Assembly: GCF_004965515.1 (NCBI RefSeq)
Contig: NZ_SSHH01000001.1
Span: 747,280-811,279 of the forward strand
DNA length: 64,000 nt
Direction of reading: 5' to 3'
Origin: Alteraurantiacibacter aquimixticola
Lineage (GTDB): Bacteria; Pseudomonadota; Alphaproteobacteria; Sphingomonadales; Sphingomonadaceae
Shown: in pieces, positions 1 to 9,364 of the stretch
How positions within the stretch are numbered: position 1 is the stretch's first letter
Layout: every line of letters begins with the position of its first letter
Notes under the pieces: generated by a model
Databases searched by the model: none
The model's input: the letters and a program-made list of their open reading frames with translations, nothing else
What the model was told of the DNA's origin: nothing
Program-made: the position numbers and the translations under genes

Positions 1-2431
1 CCGGACGACCGTAATATTCCTGCGACCCGGTCGAGCCCATCAGCGAAGTACAGATATCCTTGGTGAAGGCCGCACCCGTCGCGCCGTTGACATTGGCATC
101 GGGATTGGCGCTGTAGGGACCGTCCTCGTTATTCTCCGAACACTGGTCGCCATATTGCGTGGAGAGGAAGGCGAAGACCTGCGTGCCTTCCAGGAACAGC
201 TCGCCGATATTGGGTGCGCGCGTGGCCCTGTTATAGCCGCCGCGAACGCGCGCCCAGGGCGTGAAGGCCCAGTCGAGCAGGACCTTGTAGGTCTCCACCC
301 CGCCGATCGTGCTGTAGTCCGAATAGCGCCCGCCAAGCTCGAGATTGAGCTCGTGGATGCCCGGCACGTCACGCACCAGCGGCACCAGGAGCTCGCCATA
401 GACTTCCTTGACGTTGTAGCCGCCCTGTGTGCTGCTTTCCGGACGCCGGCCCACGACACCGTCGAGGAAGTTCTCGAAGCTCGTCTGCGAATCCGTGCGG
501 TAGATGTACTCATATTCGCGCCACGCACCGCCGACCGCGAATTGCAGGGCCCCGGCCCACATCTCGAAGGCGTTGCCCGTCAGGTTGATCTCGGCCGCCT
601 TCTGGATGAGGTTGGTGGTGTTCTGCAGATTGACGTCGATCGCCGCGATGCAGTCCTCCGAAGGCGTGAAATCCTGGATCAGCGGAAGACCGGTGGTGCA
701 GGTCGCGCTGCCGCCCGAATTGCCCCCGCGCTCCGTATTGTCCTGCGCCGCAAAGCCACGGCCGAAATTGGGCGCGGAGGCCACCGCACGCCAGCTTTCG
801 CGCGACAGGAAGCCCTCGTAGATCGCCACCGTCTCGGTTTCGCCATAGGCATAGCTTGCATCCCAGAACCAGCCATTGGGCAATTCGCCTTCGAGGCCGG
901 TCAGGAGCTGGTAGGTGGTCGTGTTGTTGAAGGTCTGGCGTGGCGGCAGGAAGTCCAGCGCCGTCTCGATCTGGATATCCGCATTGGGGTTGTTGCGGCT
1001 GTTGAGCAGCAGTTGCACTTCATCCGGCAGCGGGAACACCTCGCTCTCGGTACAGCCGCCCATCTCGGGGCAGTTCAGCCCGTAATTGCCGCCCGACAGG
1101 TAGAGGGCATTGGTGGTGCCATCGCCATTGAGCGAGCTGGGAATCCCGAGCGCCTCATTGCCCTCATAAATTTCCGAACCATAGGGAATGTCCACCGAAT
1201 GCGCGCCCACGGCGGAGCCGAAGCCCAGCAGCGTGCGGTTCTTGGTGCGGCTGAAGGTCCCCTGCGCGAACACGGTGATTTCCGGCGTCAGGTCGTAATC
1301 GCCGCGGCCGAAGAAGGAATAGCGGCTCAACGGGATGGAGATCAGCGATTCCAGCTGGTTCTCGTTGATCGACCCATCCGCGTTGAACTTGCGGTAGGGC
1401 GCATCGCCATAGCCATCGAGCGTGAACGGCCCGTCATACTTGTAGGCGCCCGGAGCGCTGGCACCGGCGCTGAAGAAGCCCGCGGCGCCGGTGAAAACCG
1501 TGCCCGTCCCGTCAGGCGTGGGATTGATGAACCACTGCGCGTTGCGCGGGATCGTGCCGGGTTCGAGACCCGGGAAGATTGAATCGATGGCAGCCTGGCT
1601 GGGCCAGCCGCCCGGCCCGCCGGGCTGGGGCACGATCTCGGTTTCGCCGAAGAAGAACTCGGTGCCGGGTACATTCGGGCTGGCTAGTTCGTCGCGGCGC
1701 CATTTGCGGTCGATGGCAAGCGCAGAGCCGCGCTCGGAATATTCCGCACCGAACATGACATTACCGCGACCGCTGGCGTAGTTGGTGCCCCACAGGCCCG
1801 AAACGCGATAGGTTTCGCTGTCGCCGACTTCGGTGATGCCGTACTGACCGTCGACAGTAAGGCCGTCGAAATTGTCCTTGAGAATGAAGTTGACCACACC
1901 GCCCACGGCATCGGCGCCATAGACTGCCGAGGCACCGCCGGAGATGATCTCCACGCGCTGGATTGCTGCGGAAGGGATCGAGTTGGTATCGACCACCAGG
2001 GCAGCGTTGACCGGCTGCGCGCGGCGGCCGTTCAACAGCACCAGGTTGCGGTTCGGCCCCAGACCACGCAGGCTGACCGTCGAAGCACCGACCGTGTTGG
2101 TGGCACTGTTCTGCACGTCGGTGGTGGTGAACTGGGTGACTGCCGGTACGAATTGCGGCAGCCGGTTCAGGATGTTCTCGACCCCGATCGAGCTCGTATC
2201 CTCGAAGGTTTCGGCATCGACCGTGACGATCGGGCTGTTGGCTTCGAAATCGCGGGCACGGATACGCGTGCCGGTCACGACAATGGAGTTTTCACCTTCC
2301 TCGATCTCGTCGAGTACCGATCCTTCTGCGCTATCCGCCACCTGCGCATAGGCAGGATTGGTCAGTCCCAGCGCCCCGCAGCCAGCCATCAGGGCGGCCT
2401 TGAGGCACAATTGGCGATCCGCAAACTTCAT
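1..2431 (-). CDS. TonB-dependent outer-membrane receptor (3' end outside window)
   Basis: Reading the minus strand from an ATG at 2431 gives an open frame that runs off the left edge, so the C-terminal barrel is incomplete. The first 30 residues are a Sec signal peptide ending in AYAQ. They are followed by a plug domain with the typical opening IVVTGTRI, the plug motif LRGLGPNRNLVLLNGRR and SGGASAVYGADAVGGVVN. About 800 codons are visible. The protein should import a large substrate such as a siderophore, glycan or other carbon source across the outer membrane using TonB energy. It is divergent from a LysR regulator and close to a sulfatase/DUF3604 cluster, so a sulfated or otherwise modified organic substrate is a reasonable guess, but nothing in the sequence fixes the ligand. 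Confidence 0.93.
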   Translation of the reverse strand, partial: MKFADRQLCLKAALMAGCGALGLTNPAYAQVADSAEGSVLDEIEEGENSIVVTGTRIRARDFEANSPIVTVDAETFEDTSSIGVENILNRLPQFVPAVTQFTTTDVQNSATNTVGASTVSLRGLGPNRNLVLLNGRRAQPVNAALVVDTNSIPSAAIQRVEIISGGASAVYGADAVGGVVNFILKDNFDGLTVDGQYGITEVGDSETYRVSGLWGTNYASGRGNVMFGAEYSERGSALAIDRKWRRDELASPNVPGTEFFFGETEIVPQPGGPGGWPSQAAIDSIFPGLEPGTIPRNAQWFINPTPDGTGTVFTGAAGFFSAGASAPGAYKYDGPFTLDGYGDAPYRKFNADGSINENQLESLISIPLSRYSFFGRGDYDLTPEITVFAQGTFSRTKNRTLLGFGSAVGAHSVDIPYGSEIYEGNEALGIPSSLNGDGTTNALYLSGGNYGLNCPEMGGCTESEVFPLPDEVQLLLNSRNNPNADIQIETALDFLPPRQTFNNTTTYQLLTGLEGELPNGWFWDASYAYGETETVAIYEGFLSRESWRAVASAPNFGRGFAAQDNTERGGNSGGSATCTTGLPLIQDFTPSEDCIAAIDVNLQNTTNLIQKAAEINLTGNAFEMWAGALQFAVGGAWREYEYIYRTDSQTSFENFLDGVVGRRPESSTQGGYNVKEVYGELLVPLVRDVPGIHELNLELGGRYSDYSTIGGVETYKVLLDWAFTPWARVRGGYNRATRAPNIGELFLEGTQVFAFLSTQYGDQCSENNEDGPYSANPDANVNGATGAAFTKDICTSLMGSTGSQEYYGRP

Positions 2432-2791
2432 AATATTCTCCCCCTCAATTTTTTGGCGAAGAGAAGAAAGTTTACCTATAGATATTTAAGGCGCAGAAGT
2501 ATGTTATGAGAATTCCATGTAAAAATGGACTCATTTCATTAAAGTCGGCTCACCTTGATCAGGTGATATTTATGATTCTTGGCCTAAAAGGCCTGTATTT
2601 CTGCGCTTTAGCGTCTAATTGGTTTCTCTCCCCGCCTTCGCGATTGATTTTCTATCGCGGAGGGTTGAAAGAGAGCAACGCATCGGGTGCTTATATTGAG
2701 CTATAAGAAGGTCCCGATATAGTGGATCGGCATGGTCGCGGCGCCGGCACGCGGCAGCAGGTCGCCGGCCTGCCCTGGAGAGTGTATCGAC
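2432..2791. promoter_or_regulatory. Divergent TonB receptor / lysR control region
   Basis: This 360-bp gap is clearly more AT-rich than its surroundings and holds no credible gene. It contains two inverted repeats. One is CACCT-TGATC-AGGTG at 2551-2565. The other is CGCGAT-N9-ATCGCG at 2639-2659, whose inner GAT/ATC pair resembles LysR-type binding sites. A weaker GGCCT-AAA-AGGCC element lies at 2581-2593. The position between a LysR regulator and the divergent receptor suggests that the regulator binds here and controls both. Confidence 0.5.
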
Positions 2792-3697
2792 GTGAGCGAA
2801 GACATCACATTCTGCCAATTGCGCACCTTCGTCTGCGCGGCGAAGCTTGGCAGCTTCGTGAAGGCGGCAGAGAGCCTGGGCATTTCCCAGCCGGCAGTAA
2901 GCGATCAGATCAGTACGCTGGAGAAGCGTTTGCGCGCGCCGCTGTTCCACCGCCGCAGGGGTACCACGCCGGTCCTCACCGCGCGCGGATTGGCGGTGCT
3001 GCAGGACGCGGAGGCTATCCTCGATGCCAGCGAAAGGATGCTGCGGAACAGCGATGGCGATTCCGACCGAGAGACGATCCGGATGGCCATCGGGCCGCAT
3101 TTGCGGGACAAGTACTTCAATCCGTTGGTCAGCGAGGTTTATCGTCACTATCCCCATGCGGATATCGAACTGCACTCCATGCGTCCTTACGAAGACGCCA
3201 TGCGGCTGCTGAACAGCGGCGATCTCGATATTATCGTGTCCACGGTTCTTGCCGGTGAGAACGCCATTCCCGAGGACATCAGGGTCTGCGATGTGGACGT
3301 GGCGCTCGTCGCCTCACCCGACCTTGCGGCTCGCATCGCAACGGGCGAGGCGCGGCTGGAGGAGCAGGACCTGCTGGTGCCGTTCAATCGGGCGCAGCGC
3401 TCGGCCCGCTGGATCAGCCAGTCGCTGAAGGAGGCCGGTCTCCACTTCCTGCGCCCTCCGCGCTTCCTCAACAATGGCGACATGGTGCAGCGCCTTGCCT
3501 GCGAGGGGCTGGGCGTGGCCTATCTGATGCCCGAAACCATCGAGAAGGAACTGGCTGAAGGCACGCTGGAGGTGCTCGATGTCGATCTGCCGCCGCTCAC
3601 ACGCGTGCTGGCAAAGGCGCCCGGCGGCAGCCGCGTCAATTCCTTCATCGAAAGCGAGCTGCGCGCGGCACTCACCGGAGCGGCGCGACCGGCTTAG
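2792..3697 (+). CDS. LysR-family transcriptional regulator
   Basis: 301 residues starting at GTG 2792; the open frame extends further upstream, but this start is preceded by GGAG and gives the normal LysR length. Residues about 5-64 form the winged helix-turn-helix (FCQLRTFVCAAKLGSFVKAA, then SQPAVSDQISTLE and LTARG), followed by the two-lobed periplasmic-binding-like effector domain. It is divergent from the TonB receptor and upstream of the DUF3604 cluster, the classic place for a LysR protein that senses the transported or degraded compound. The inducer cannot be told from sequence. Confidence 0.92.
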   Translation: MSEDITFCQLRTFVCAAKLGSFVKAAESLGISQPAVSDQISTLEKRLRAPLFHRRRGTTPVLTARGLAVLQDAEAILDASERMLRNSDGDSDRETIRMAIGPHLRDKYFNPLVSEVYRHYPHADIELHSMRPYEDAMRLLNSGDLDIIVSTVLAGENAIPEDIRVCDVDVALVASPDLAARIATGEARLEEQDLLVPFNRAQRSARWISQSLKEAGLHFLRPPRFLNNGDMVQRLACEGLGVAYLMPETIEKELAEGTLEVLDVDLPPLTRVLAKAPGGSRVNSFIESELRAALTGAARPA

Positions 3698-3880
3698 GCG
3701 AAAAGGCGGGCGCGGCTCCGGTATCAGATATAAGGATTAGCCTATTGCTCGTATAAGGGTGGCCGGTGTTGCTTGGTGCAGGGTGGACCAGTAATTCCTG
3801 CTCGAGGAGAGAGTTCGCCGCGCGCTTGATCGCAGGACAGTGCAGCCCGGCGTGCTAGAGGAGGGGCGGTAGCGTTGGGC

Positions 3881-5761
3881 ATGGATCGTATATCCACAAG
3901 ACGAAAGAGGTTGGGCCAGGCGCTGATGATCGGCGCCGGAATGGCGGCGCTGGCAATTGCACCGGCATCCGCGCTGGTTGCCCAGGCTGGGGGAGCGTCG
4001 CCGACCGAACTGTTCTGGGGCGAATTGCACCTGCATTCGAACCACTCGCTCGACGCCTATATCACCGACAATACGATGGTCACGCCGGACATGGCCTATC
4101 GCTATGCCCGCGGCATTCCGATCGAGCAGCCCGGTCTCGACCGCAAGATCCAGATCCGCCGTCCGCTCGATTTCATGGCCGTCACCGATCATGCGGAGAT
4201 GATGGGGCTGTTCACCCTGCTCAACCGGGCGGATGAAACGCTGCTGGCGACGCCATGGGGCCGCCGCGCCATGGCGGCGCATGTCCGCGATCCCGCGCGC
4301 GGGGCGATGAGTGTGACTACGGCCGGTATGGCTGGACCTCCCGTGCCCGAGCTGCAGGAGATGATGGGCGAGATCTATTCCGATGCGGTGCGCAGCACGG
4401 CATGGGCGGTGGAGATCGAGGCGGCAGAGCGGAACTACGTGCCGGGGACCTTCACCACCATGTTCGGCTGGGAATGGTCTTCAGTCGTCGATGGCGGCAA
4501 GAACCTGCACCGGATCGTGCTCGCCAATACCGATGGCGAAGGCGCGGGGAGCTTCATTCCCTATAGCAGCCAGGACAGCCAGCGGCCGGAGGATCTGTGG
4601 TCGTGGATGTCCTCCACGCGTGACCGCACGGGGATCGACTTCATCGCCATCCCGCACAATTCGAATATTTCGGGCGGGCTGATGTTCCAGATGACCGACA
4701 GCGACGGTCGGCCGATTTCCGCTGCCTATGCCCGCGCCCGGCAGCAGTGGGAACCGCTGGTGGAAGTGACGCAGGCCAAGGGTACGTCCGAAGTGCATCC
4801 CGAGATTGCGCCGAACGACGAGTTCGCGGACTTCGAGATCCGCCGCAAGCTGCTGATCGGCACGCCGACGCCAGCGGACGAGGGCGACTATGCCCGCTCC
4901 GCGCTGCAGCGCGGGCTGCAGATCCAGGAGCGCACGGGGGTCAATCCCTACAATTTCGGCATGATCGGTTCGACCGACAGCCATACCGGCCTCTCCTCGG
5001 TGCAGGAGAGCGATTTTTACGGCAAGCTGGTGTCGGACATTCCGCTCAGCTCGCATGTCATCGGGCCACGGCCCGTAATCTTTCCGGCGTGGGAAATGGG
5101 CGCTTCGGGTCGCGTTGCCGCCTGGGCAGAGGAAAATACCCGAGAAGGTATCTTTGCCGCCCTGCGCCGGAAAGAGGTCTATGCCACCACCGGCCCGCGC
5201 ATCGCGCTGCGCATGTTCGGCGGGTTCAACTTCTCGGCCAGTGATGCCGATGCACGCGATATCGCGGCGCTCGGCTATGCCCGGGGCATCCCGATGGGCG
5301 GTGACCTGACCGCCGCACCTGCAGGCCGCGCGCCGAGCCTGCTGATCCTTGCCGCCAAGGACCCGCTCAGCGGTAATCTCGACCGCGTGCAGGTGGTCAA
5401 GGGCTGGGTCGACGCCGACGGCGAGGCGCATGAGCACGTCTATGACGTCGCATGGTCGGACGATCGCCGCATCGGGCCCGATGGCAAGCTGCCCGCCGTG
5501 GGCAACACCGTCGATCTGGAAACCGGGCTCTACACCAACAGTATCGGCGCGGTGCAGCTGGCGACGGTGTGGACCGATCCCGATTTCGATCCGCAGCAGG
5601 CTGCCTTCTACTATGTCCGCGTGCTGGAAATCCCGACGCCGCGCCACTCGCTTCTCGACGCCATTGCGCTCGGCATCGATGTCGAGCAGACGGGGCAGCC
5701 CGCGACCATCCAGGAACGCGCCTACTCCTCGCCCATCTGGTACACGCCGGCCCGCCGATGA
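3881..5761 (+). CDS. DUF3604 family PHP-like metal-dependent hydrolase, exported
   Basis: 626 residues from ATG 3881 behind a GAGGAGGGG ribosome site; a TTG six bases upstream is a possible alternative. The N-terminus has a twin-arginine/hydrophobic leader (STRRKRLGQ, then an Ala-rich core), so the protein is probably exported. Metal-binding motifs of the PHP-like fold are visible: HLH at residues 50-52, TDH at 102-104 and GSTDSHTG in the second half. The family is found in marine and sphingomonad bacteria and its substrate is, to my knowledge, not settled. The stop overlaps the next ATG (ATGA), so it is translationally coupled to the PpiC gene. The neighbouring sulfatase suggests an ester hydrolase role, which is inference only. 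Confidence 0.85.
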   Translation: MDRISTRRKRLGQALMIGAGMAALAIAPASALVAQAGGASPTELFWGELHLHSNHSLDAYITDNTMVTPDMAYRYARGIPIEQPGLDRKIQIRRPLDFMAVTDHAEMMGLFTLLNRADETLLATPWGRRAMAAHVRDPARGAMSVTTAGMAGPPVPELQEMMGEIYSDAVRSTAWAVEIEAAERNYVPGTFTTMFGWEWSSVVDGGKNLHRIVLANTDGEGAGSFIPYSSQDSQRPEDLWSWMSSTRDRTGIDFIAIPHNSNISGGLMFQMTDSDGRPISAAYARARQQWEPLVEVTQAKGTSEVHPEIAPNDEFADFEIRRKLLIGTPTPADEGDYARSALQRGLQIQERTGVNPYNFGMIGSTDSHTGLSSVQESDFYGKLVSDIPLSSHVIGPRPVIFPAWEMGASGRVAAWAEENTREGIFAALRRKEVYATTGPRIALRMFGGFNFSASDADARDIAALGYARGIPMGGDLTAAPAGRAPSLLILAAKDPLSGNLDRVQVVKGWVDADGEAHEHVYDVAWSDDRRIGPDGKLPAVGNTVDLETGLYTNSIGAVQLATVWTDPDFDPQQAAFYYVRVLEIPTPRHSLLDAIALGIDVEQTGQPATIQERAYSSPIWYTPARR

Positions 5762-6654
5762 GTGTCATGCGCCGGCTCGCGCGGGAGCCGCTGGTCCATT
5801 TCGTGCTGCTGGGCGTGCTGCTGTTCGCCGTCTACGATGTCGTGAACGAGGACGACGCGCTCGATCCGCAATCGCGCGTGATCGAGGTCGACCGCGAAAC
5901 GCTCATCAATTTCCTGCAATACCGCTCGGCGGCTTTCGAGCCGGGCTATTTCGAAGCGCAATATGACGCGTTGTCGGAAGAGCAGCGGGCTGAACTGGCG
6001 CGCTCCTATGTGCGGGAGGAGGCGATGGCGCGCGAGGCGATGGCGCTTGGCCTCGAAGAGAACGATTACGTCATCCGGCGGCGGCTGGTGCAGAAGATCG
6101 AGTACCTTGTGGCCGATACTGATATCGAACCGGAGCCGCCCACGGAAGACGACCTGCGGGCGTATTTCGAAGAGCATCGCGCGGATTTCAGCCTGCCGGC
6201 CGAATATACCTTCACCCATGTCTTCGCCGATGCCGAGATCGACCGTGCGGGCGGCCCGCAGGCCCATGCGCGGGCGCTGCTGGCGCGGCTGCGCGCGGAT
6301 GGCGCCAACTTCAACGATGCCCCGTCCTATGGCGACCGCTTCCCCTACCAGCTGAACTATGTGCGCCAGAACCTGCGTCCGATTGCCGATGTCTTCGGCC
6401 CGGAATTCGCCGCCGCGCTGGACGCCATGACGCCGGACGAGACGTGGCAAGGTCCGGTCATGTCGCGCTTCGGTGCGCATCTCGTATTGCTGACCGATCG
6501 CGAGCAGGCCCGCGAACCTTCTTTCGAGGAAGTGCGTGCGCAAGTTGCCTCCGCCGTGCTGGAGGATCGCCGGACGAATACGCGCGAAGTCCTGCTCGAT
6601 GAACTCGTCGACCAATATGATGTTCGTTACGCTGAGGGTATTCCGGAGCCATGA
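5758..6654 (+). CDS. Membrane-anchored PpiC-type peptidyl-prolyl cis-trans isomerase
   Basis: 298 residues, overlapping the previous stop by ATGA. A single N-terminal membrane segment (residues about 8-26) is followed by a SurA/PpiC-like helical chaperone region and a parvulin domain near residues 135-260, with YTFTHVFAD and WQGPVMSRFGAHLVLL. It should act on the periplasmic side as a foldase. Its location between DUF3604 and HupE-like genes, with overlaps on both sides, suggests that it helps fold or secrete the DUF3604 enzyme or the downstream sulfatase. Confidence 0.85.
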   Translation: MSVMRRLAREPLVHFVLLGVLLFAVYDVVNEDDALDPQSRVIEVDRETLINFLQYRSAAFEPGYFEAQYDALSEEQRAELARSYVREEAMAREAMALGLEENDYVIRRRLVQKIEYLVADTDIEPEPPTEDDLRAYFEEHRADFSLPAEYTFTHVFADAEIDRAGGPQAHARALLARLRADGANFNDAPSYGDRFPYQLNYVRQNLRPIADVFGPEFAAALDAMTPDETWQGPVMSRFGAHLVLLTDREQAREPSFEEVRAQVASAVLEDRRTNTREVLLDELVDQYDVRYAEGIPEP

Positions 6655-7673
6655 GGCGCTGGCGCGTCCAAGCGTTGGCATCTCTGCTGCTGGCCATTGT
6701 CGTGGCATTGGGCGCGGTTCCGGCACAGGCGCATGACGCGCGCCCGGCCAGCGTGTTGATCCGAGAGCTTCCGAACGACCGCTTCGCCATGCGCGTGCGC
6801 GCGCCGGGCAGCGTGGCCCTGGATAACCGCCCGATCCCCGTCGCACCCGGGGGCTGTACGCCGGTGAACCTTGGCGCAGAGGATATAGGCGACGTCCTCT
6901 CACAGGCCGTGGTCTCCTGTCCGGGAGGAGTGCAGGGCAAGCGCTTCGGCATTGCCTATCCGATATACAACCCGTCGCTCTCCACGCTCTTCCGGCTCGA
7001 ACAGCTGGACGCGCCGCCGCTATCCGCGCTGTTGCCGCCCAGCGAAACAAGCTGGACGATCCCCGAACGCGCCAGCGTGCTCGAAGTCGTGGGCGACTAT
7101 TTTCGTCTCGGCGTGCAGCACATTCTTGGCGGGCTTGACCACTTGCTGTTCGTTACCGGCCTGCTGCTGGTGGCAGGCACTTTTCGCCGCTCGCTGATCG
7201 CGCTGACGGGCTTTACGCTCGCCCATTCGATCACGCTGGCGCTGTCCACGCTCAACCTCGTGCGGCTGCCCGCGCCTCCGGTCGAAGCGGTGATCGCCCT
7301 GTCGATCCTGTTCCTGGCGGTGGAGATCGTGCGCGGGCGCAAGGACAGCCTGACTTTTCGCTATCCCGCGCTGGTGGCAACCTTGTTCGGCCTGCTGCAC
7401 GGCTTCGGCTTTGCCGGCGTGCTGCGCGAAATCGGGATTCCGCAGACCGAGATCGCGGCGGCCTTGCTCGCCTTCAATGTCGGGGTCGAGGCAGGCCAGG
7501 TCGCCTTCGTGCTGCTGGCGCTGGCGCTCTACGCGCTGGTGCGGCGGGCCATGTCGGGGCTGGACCTTGCAGGACAGCGCGATCCGGGACCGGCGATCCG
7601 CCAGCTCTGCGCCTATGGTATGGGTATGGTCGCGGTCTTCTGGCTGGTGCAGCGGATGGAATCATTTGCATGA
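6651..7673 (+). CDS. HupE/UreJ family integral membrane protein
   Basis: 340 residues starting inside the previous stop (ATGA). There is a signal peptide to about residue 26 (ending AQAHDARP), a periplasmic region of roughly 110 residues, and a six-helix membrane domain carrying the HupE/UreJ signatures GGLDHLLFVTGLLL, FTLAHSITLALS and FGLLHGFGFAGVL. Classical HupE/UreJ proteins are implicated in nickel uptake, but this longer form with an N-terminal extracytoplasmic part is found with DUF3604 and PpiC genes and its role there is not known to me. A metal supply role for the DUF3604 enzyme is one possibility. Confidence 0.82.
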   Translation: MRRWRVQALASLLLAIVVALGAVPAQAHDARPASVLIRELPNDRFAMRVRAPGSVALDNRPIPVAPGGCTPVNLGAEDIGDVLSQAVVSCPGGVQGKRFGIAYPIYNPSLSTLFRLEQLDAPPLSALLPPSETSWTIPERASVLEVVGDYFRLGVQHILGGLDHLLFVTGLLLVAGTFRRSLIALTGFTLAHSITLALSTLNLVRLPAPPVEAVIALSILFLAVEIVRGRKDSLTFRYPALVATLFGLLHGFGFAGVLREIGIPQTEIAAALLAFNVGVEAGQVAFVLLALALYALVRRAMSGLDLAGQRDPGPAIRQLCAYGMGMVAVFWLVQRMESFA

Positions 7674-7742
7674 GGATGGCGGACAATGATCCGTCGCCCC
7701 GGCCCGCATAGCGGGGCAGGGGACAAGGAAGGGAGAGAGCAT

Positions 7743-9356
7743 ATGCTCCACACTGTTTCGAAACTGGCCATGGCCTGCGCCATGGGCGCAAGCGTCGCGA
7801 CCATGCCTGCCATGGCCCAGTCGGCGGGCGAGCAGCGCCCCAACATATTGCTGATCATCGCCGATGACGTGGGGCTGGATGCGACCACCGGCATGTATCC
7901 CGGCATCGAGCAGGAGATGCTGGAGGCCTATGGCCCCGAAGGTCTCGACCATCCCGGCTACCTGAACATCGAGGGCAATCCTGCCTCCACGCCCGTGCTG
8001 GACCAGCTGGCGCGGGATGGCATGGTGTTCTTCAACGCCTGGGCGCAGCCCTTCTGCTCGCCAACCCGAGCATCGCTGCTGACGGGCCTCTACGCCCGCA
8101 ACACCAATGTCGCGACCTATGCCGATGCGCTGAGCCAGCGGCATGACAGCTTCGTCCGCGACCTTGCGATGGACGGGAGTTACGTGACCGCCGCTTTCGG
8201 CAAGTGGCATATGGCGGGCCTGCCCAGCCAGAACGGGCCGGACTATCCCGGCATGAAGCCGAAGGAAGCGGGTTTCGACCTCTTCGTCGGCAATATGCAC
8301 GCCGCCCTGCCGACCTTCTGGGACTACGAAACGCAGATGCAGGATTCCGGCACGCCGCCGGGCGAGTGGCGCAGCTACACTGCCGGGCCTGCCGAACTGC
8401 CGGGGATTGCGCCCAGCACCTATGCCGCGGTCCACAAGGGGCGCGACACGATCGACTGGATCCGGGCGCAGGAGGCAAGCGATCCCGACCGGCCGTGGTT
8501 CGCCTGGATGGCCTTCAACCTCGCCCATGCCACGATCATCCAGCAGCCCAGCGCGATGATGATCCCCAATGCAGATACGCTGGACGATGCGACCCGCGCC
8601 GAAATCGATGCCTGCGGCGGGGAGTACGGCACACAGAATGTCGGCGATTGCTCGCCCTATGCGCAGCTTCGGGCGATGACCAATTCGATGGACACGATCA
8701 TCGGCCGGGTCCTGGACGAGGTCGACCGGCTCGATCCCAACACCATCGTCATCTTCGTGGGCGACAATGGCACGCCGATGTATGGCCGACCGGGCCTCGA
8801 TTTCATCGACAATCTCTACATCACCCGCGAAGGGCGCGGGAAGGGCTCAGCCTTCGAAAGCGGCGCGCGCGTGCAGCTTGCCGTCCGCGGGCCGGGGATC
8901 GCGCCGGGGACAAGCAGCGACGAGATTACCCATGTCGCCGACCTCTTCCCCACCATCCTCGAGCTTGCTGGGCTCGCTGTTCCGGCAGAGGTCGCCAATT
9001 CGGACGGCAGCGCCAGCATCCCGCTCGACGGGGTGTCGATTGCGCCGATCCTGCATGGCGAGGCGGAGCATGTGCGCGATCCGTTGCGTGGCTTCGTCAT
9101 CACCGAAAGCACCAATCTGATGCGCGATGGGCAGATGGTCGTGGGCGTGCGCAATGCCGGCTACAAGGTGGTATGCGTGGACGATGCGGGCAATTGCCTG
9201 CTCTACGACATGAAGCGCGACCCGCTGGAGGAATACCCGCTGGACCAGCCGGCAAGCTGCCCCGATGCGCTGGCCGGAGAGGAAAGCAGCCCCGGCTGGA
9301 GCTTCTGCTACCTGCAGGATATCGCCGCGCAGCGATCGATCCTGGCGCAACGTTAG
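7743..9356 (+). CDS. Cys-type arylsulfatase, exported
   Basis: 537 residues from ATG 7743, preceded by AAGGGAGAGAG; the frame is open upstream but the signal peptide (to about residue 26, AMAQS) fixes this start. Metal ligands DD at 41-42 and the sulfatase signature CSPTR at 105-109 are intact, so Cys105 should be converted to formylglycine. GDNGTP later in the protein is another conserved metal site. It belongs to the alkaline phosphatase/sulfatase fold and hydrolyses a sulfate ester in the periplasm. The maturation enzyme is encoded directly downstream, which supports a functional aerobic Cys-type sulfatase. Confidence 0.93.
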   Translation: MLHTVSKLAMACAMGASVATMPAMAQSAGEQRPNILLIIADDVGLDATTGMYPGIEQEMLEAYGPEGLDHPGYLNIEGNPASTPVLDQLARDGMVFFNAWAQPFCSPTRASLLTGLYARNTNVATYADALSQRHDSFVRDLAMDGSYVTAAFGKWHMAGLPSQNGPDYPGMKPKEAGFDLFVGNMHAALPTFWDYETQMQDSGTPPGEWRSYTAGPAELPGIAPSTYAAVHKGRDTIDWIRAQEASDPDRPWFAWMAFNLAHATIIQQPSAMMIPNADTLDDATRAEIDACGGEYGTQNVGDCSPYAQLRAMTNSMDTIIGRVLDEVDRLDPNTIVIFVGDNGTPMYGRPGLDFIDNLYITREGRGKGSAFESGARVQLAVRGPGIAPGTSSDEITHVADLFPTILELAGLAVPAEVANSDGSASIPLDGVSIAPILHGEAEHVRDPLRGFVITESTNLMRDGQMVVGVRNAGYKVVCVDDAGNCLLYDMKRDPLEEYPLDQPASCPDALAGEESSPGWSFCYLQDIAAQRSILAQR

Positions 9357-9364
9357 GGCGTCAT

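Noticed and set aside
155-1582. Long plus-strand frame of 475 codons
   Set aside because: Antisense to the TonB receptor, whose minus-strand translation has a signal peptide, plug motifs and barrel. High GC commonly gives such shadow frames.
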